A stretch of 5,832 nucleotides of DNA from Clostridia bacterium (GTDB lineage: Bacteria > Bacillota > Clostridia > Oscillospirales > Butyricicoccaceae): assembly GCA_017560175.1 (NCBI GenBank), contig JAFYOK010000082.1, forward strand, positions 1-5,832. Direction: 5' to 3'. Every line of letters starts with the position of its first letter. Position 1 is the stretch's first letter. The position numbers were made by a program, and so were the translations under genes. This document shows, piece by piece, positions 5,143-5,832 of this stretch. The notes under the pieces are model-generated. The model made no database searches and was not told where the DNA came from. It saw nothing but the letters and a program-made list of their open reading frames with translations.

Positions 5143-5832
5143 ATGAGCAATCTTCATGAGGTAAAGCAGCAGGTCTATGCCATTGCTGAGCAGAATATCG
5201 ACCTGTACAATCATATCTGCGACGAGATTTTCCGTCACCCCGAGCTGGGCAACGAGGAGTATTATTCCTCCAAGTTCCTGGTTGAAGAGATGACAAAGCG
5301 CGGCTTCCGCGTTCAGTATCCCTACGGCGGTCTGGATACCGCTTTCCGCTGCGAGATCGGCGAAGGCAGCCCCAAGATCGCTTTCCTGGCTGAGTATGAT
5401 GCGCTGCCCGGCTACGGCCCCGAGCGCAACGAGAACGGCCATGCCTGCGGCCACAACTGGATCGCAGCCTGCACATTCGGTGCAGCTGACGTTCTGGCAC
5501 AGGTCAAGGAGCACTTTAACGGCACCATCGTCTACATCGGTACACCTGCCGAGGAAGGCACCGGCGGCAAGGTCGACCTGGTCAATGCCGGCTGCTTCGA
5601 CGATATCGATGCTGCTTTCCAGATGCATCTGACATCCGGCGGCACACAGCTGAATGGCTCTTCTCTGGCCATCGACTCTCTGGAGTTCACTTTCGAGGGT
5701 AAGGCTGCCCATGCAGCTGCAAAGCCCTGGGACGGCGTCAATGCCCTGGATGCAGCTTACCTGATGATCAACGGCATCAACGCTCTGCGTCAGCATGTCA
5801 CACCCGATACCCGTATCCACGGCATCATCGAG
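5143..5832 (+). CDS. M20-family amidohydrolase/dipeptidase (AbgB/PM20D2-like), C-terminus cut by window edge
   Basis: The first 230 residues of a cytosolic di-metal M20 hydrolase (family length about 390-480). An N-terminal helix precedes RHPELGNEEYYSS (31-43). AEYDALPGYG (83-92) and GHACGHNWIA (99-108; Cys102 and His104 as metal-site residues) follow, then TPAEEGTGGK (134-143; catalytic Glu137, metal Glu138) and QMHL with His162. The lid/dimer domain begins near 176 and shows FEGKAAHAAAKPWDGVNALDA (184-204) with His190. The HACGHN form, instead of HACGHD, is typical of AbgB-like p-aminobenzoyl-glutamate hydrolases and PM20D2; mammalian PM20D2 is a known beta-alanyl-lysine dipeptidase. The start has GAGAGG 9 nt upstream (5128-5133). 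It is co-transcribed with the lysine-riboswitch carrier, so an N-acyl- or aminoacyl-lysine substrate is plausible but unproven. Confidence 0.92.
   Translation, partial: MSNLHEVKQQVYAIAEQNIDLYNHICDEIFRHPELGNEEYYSSKFLVEEMTKRGFRVQYPYGGLDTAFRCEIGEGSPKIAFLAEYDALPGYGPERNENGHACGHNWIAACTFGAADVLAQVKEHFNGTIVYIGTPAEEGTGGKVDLVNAGCFDDIDAAFQMHLTSGGTQLNGSSLAIDSLEFTFEGKAAHAAAKPWDGVNALDAAYLMINGINALRQHVTPDTRIHGIIE

Noticed and set aside
3599..5500. 633-codon open frame on the minus strand opposite the carrier and M20 genes
   Set aside because: It is antisense to two clear genes, rich in His, Asp, Gln and Ser with no recognisable domain, and ends inside the riboswitch terminator region.

Overview
The window is typical bacterial DNA: tightly packed genes with strong Shine-Dalgarno sites, and one long, AT-rich divergent intergenic region. 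A lysine (L-box) riboswitch with an intrinsic-terminator expression platform, a YfcC-type carrier and GC-rich codons suggest a Bacillota/Clostridia-like anaerobe. This is inference from gene content, not from a phylogenetic marker.

Left part (1-3071, minus strand): a three-gene operon reading leftwards. Its order is a cytoplasmic M28-type metallo-aminopeptidase with DUF4910-like architecture, a RidA/YjgF-family protein, and a class V PLP-dependent aminotransferase/desulfurase-like enzyme cut by the window edge. The genes are 1 nt and 3 nt apart, so they are almost certainly co-transcribed. The set fits peptide breakdown followed by PLP-dependent amino-acid chemistry, with RidA clearing reactive imines.

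Middle (3072-3703): divergent control region. On the minus strand the peptidase leader contains a start-less reading frame that resembles the C-terminal tail of an indolepyruvate/2-oxoacid oxidoreductase small subunit (IorB-like). It overlaps the peptidase start codon and probably marks a deleted upstream gene. A sigma70-type promoter lies just upstream of this remnant. On the plus strand there is a run of phased A-tracts, a very good sigma70 promoter, a complete five-helix lysine riboswitch aptamer, and a transcription terminator. A 7-nt repeat (TGTGTTA), present both in the P1 3' strand and in the terminator 5' arm, offers a clear antitermination switch.

Right part (3704-5832, plus strand): the riboswitch-controlled operon, a YfcC/DcuC-family membrane carrier followed 17 nt later by an M20 amidohydrolase that runs off the window. 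Its HACGHN motif resembles the AbgB/PM20D2 group. The main biological idea is that this is a lysine-repressed uptake-and-cleavage unit. The carrier would import lysine or a lysine conjugate, and the M20 enzyme would release lysine from an acyl- or aminoacyl-lysine compound. The substrate is inferred from the riboswitch and is not shown by the sequence.
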